Part shown: piece by piece, positions 63,285-64,000 of the stretch
Layout of the letters: each line of letters begins with the position of its first letter
Position numbering within the stretch: position 1 is the stretch's first letter
Source: an uncultured Pseudomonadales bacterium
Lineage (GTDB): Bacteria; Pseudomonadota; Gammaproteobacteria; Pseudomonadales; Azotimanducaceae
Assembly (NCBI GenBank): GCA_958295875.1
Contig: OY282379.1
Span: 3,682,348-3,746,347 of the forward strand
Direction of reading: 5' to 3'
Length of the DNA: 64,000 nucleotides
The notes under the pieces: model-generated
What the model was told of the DNA's origin: nothing
The model's input: the letters and a program-made list of their open reading frames with translations, nothing else
The model's database searches: none
Translations under genes and position numbers: made by a program

Positions 63285-64000
63285 TTAACCGCCGGATTGC
63301 TTGGCCAAGCTGGTGTAAACGCGGTTGACGAAGCCGAGCGAGCTGCTTTCGTCGCCGTAACGTTCGTCCAAGTCTGCCGTCACCTTCGCCGCAACCACTT
63401 CCTCCAACGACTTGCCGTCCGCCATCAGCGCTGCCACGCGGCCACGCACCGTCTTCAGCATGTCGATGTACGCCTCCAACGCCGCGTAATCTGTCACCTC
63501 GCCGTGGCCGGGAATGACGATGGCGTCCCGCGGCAGTTCATCGGCGATGGCTTGGCAGAAGGCGATCATGCCGTCGATGTCGCCGCCGCTGTCCGCGTCG
63601 ATGAACGGGTAGCCGGTGTTGTTGAACACGTCGCCGAAATGCACAGCGTTGTGGCCACGGAAGATCACCGCGGTGTCGCCCGTGGTATGCGCCGGGCCGG
63701 CATTGATGAGGTCTACCTGTTCGCCGTTGAAGTGGAACTGCATGCGGTCTTCATAGGTGATGACCGGCAAGGCATCGGCGGGATAGGGCTGTTGGCCGTA
63801 CTTCGCCATCACCATGTTGATGATGCCGCCAGTAGCCATGTCCGCCCGCGCGTTGGCATGCGCCACGATCTTGGTGCCGGCCGGCCCCAAGGCCAAGTTG
63901 CCCTCGGCATGGTCGAAGTGCCAGTGCGTGTTGACGGCGTAAGTGATCGCCCCGCCGCCGAGTTCGGCGATGGCCGCGTTCACTTTCGGAATCATCTCCG
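63285..64000 (-). CDS. MBL-fold hydrolase, 5' end outside window
   Basis: The visible C-terminal 237 residues contain YAVNTHWHFDHAEGNLALG (HxHxDH), INAGPAHTTGDTAVIFRG, AVHFGDVFNNTGYPFIDADS and IVIPGHGEVTDYAALEAY. It shares this layout and the PFID block with the hydrolase at 47647, so the two are paralogues. The start lies beyond the right edge. Substrate unknown; likely exported, as its paralogue is, but the signal is not visible. Confidence 0.85.
   Translation of the reverse strand, partial: EMIPKVNAAIAELGGGAITYAVNTHWHFDHAEGNLALGPAGTKIVAHANARADMATGGIINMVMAKYGQQPYPADALPVITYEDRMQFHFNGEQVDLINAGPAHTTGDTAVIFRGHNAVHFGDVFNNTGYPFIDADSGGDIDGMIAFCQAIADELPRDAIVIPGHGEVTDYAALEAYIDMLKTVRGRVAALMADGKSLEEVVAAKVTADLDERYGDESSSLGFVNRVYTSLAKQSGG

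Overview
The window is GC-rich, densely coded DNA with short intergenic gaps and many 1-4 base start/stop overlaps. It reads as a chromosomal piece of a gammaproteobacterium-like, probably marine or host-associated bacterium. The pointers are the ilvI-ilvH-ilvC order, an MtrA/MtrB-type outer-membrane electron conduit, a Bat/MoxR operon, a PspA/DUF2170/DUF2491/DUF350 plus polyamine island, and carnitine- and sarcosine-type catabolic genes. No rRNA, tRNA, CRISPR array or phage structural gene was seen. The lineage is an inference from gene content, not from a marker-gene tree.

Layout. 1-3118 (minus): branched-chain amino acid synthesis ilvI-ilvH-ilvC, with ilvC running off the left edge. 3313-3909: a DUF488 gene. 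4004-5077: first copy of an Rpn-type nuclease/transposase gene. 5269-8900 (minus): diheme cytochrome, decaheme MtrA/DmsE-type cytochrome, MtrB/PioB-type porin. 9189-16128: a decayed DUF2235 remnant, then a very large exported cytochrome-like protein whose reading frame is broken near 10129, and a Tat-exported DUF1501 partner. 16229-19337: small accessory genes, two more Rpn copies (one truncated) with conserved flanks, and a PGRP-type amidase. 19453-30365: a NUDIX hydrolase, then a moxR-DUF58-lipoprotein-batA-batB-batC-batD/E operon. 30493-34844: isoleucyl-tRNA synthetase translationally coupled to a phosphodiesterase. 35011: an LLM oxidoreductase.

35964-42545 (minus): a membrane-stress/polyamine island, in transcription order speD, lipoprotein, DUF350, membrane spermidine synthase-like protein, DUF2170, pspA, DUF2491, small protein. 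The two halves of this island are preceded by a nearly identical 20-base element. An intact IS5-family element (42739-43919, CTAG target duplication) sits just upstream. 44315-46243: accessory genes, namely a TagO/VasI-like protein with a duplicated signal segment and a PLD-like/membrane-protein pair behind two perfect palindromes. 46282-48579: an MFS transporter and a metallo-beta-lactamase-fold hydrolase. 48751-52014: a large exported beta-propeller/diheme protein.

52932-56085: a gamma-butyrobetaine-hydroxylase-like dioxygenase and an HD-domain protein, divergent from a sarcosine-oxidase-beta-like flavoprotein. This arrangement could serve quaternary-amine or aminophosphonate breakdown. 56179-61339: CoA-transferase, MaoC-type hydratase, acyl-CoA dehydrogenase and two SDR enzymes, which look like a catabolic CoA-ester route. 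61336-64000: a GshB-like ATP-grasp protein, quinolinate synthase nadA and a second MBL-fold hydrolase cut by the right edge. The most noteworthy systems are the MtrAB conduit beside a giant cytochrome, the PspA/polyamine island with its shared control element, the dioxygenase/HD/sarcosine-oxidase locus, and the Rpn repeat family.
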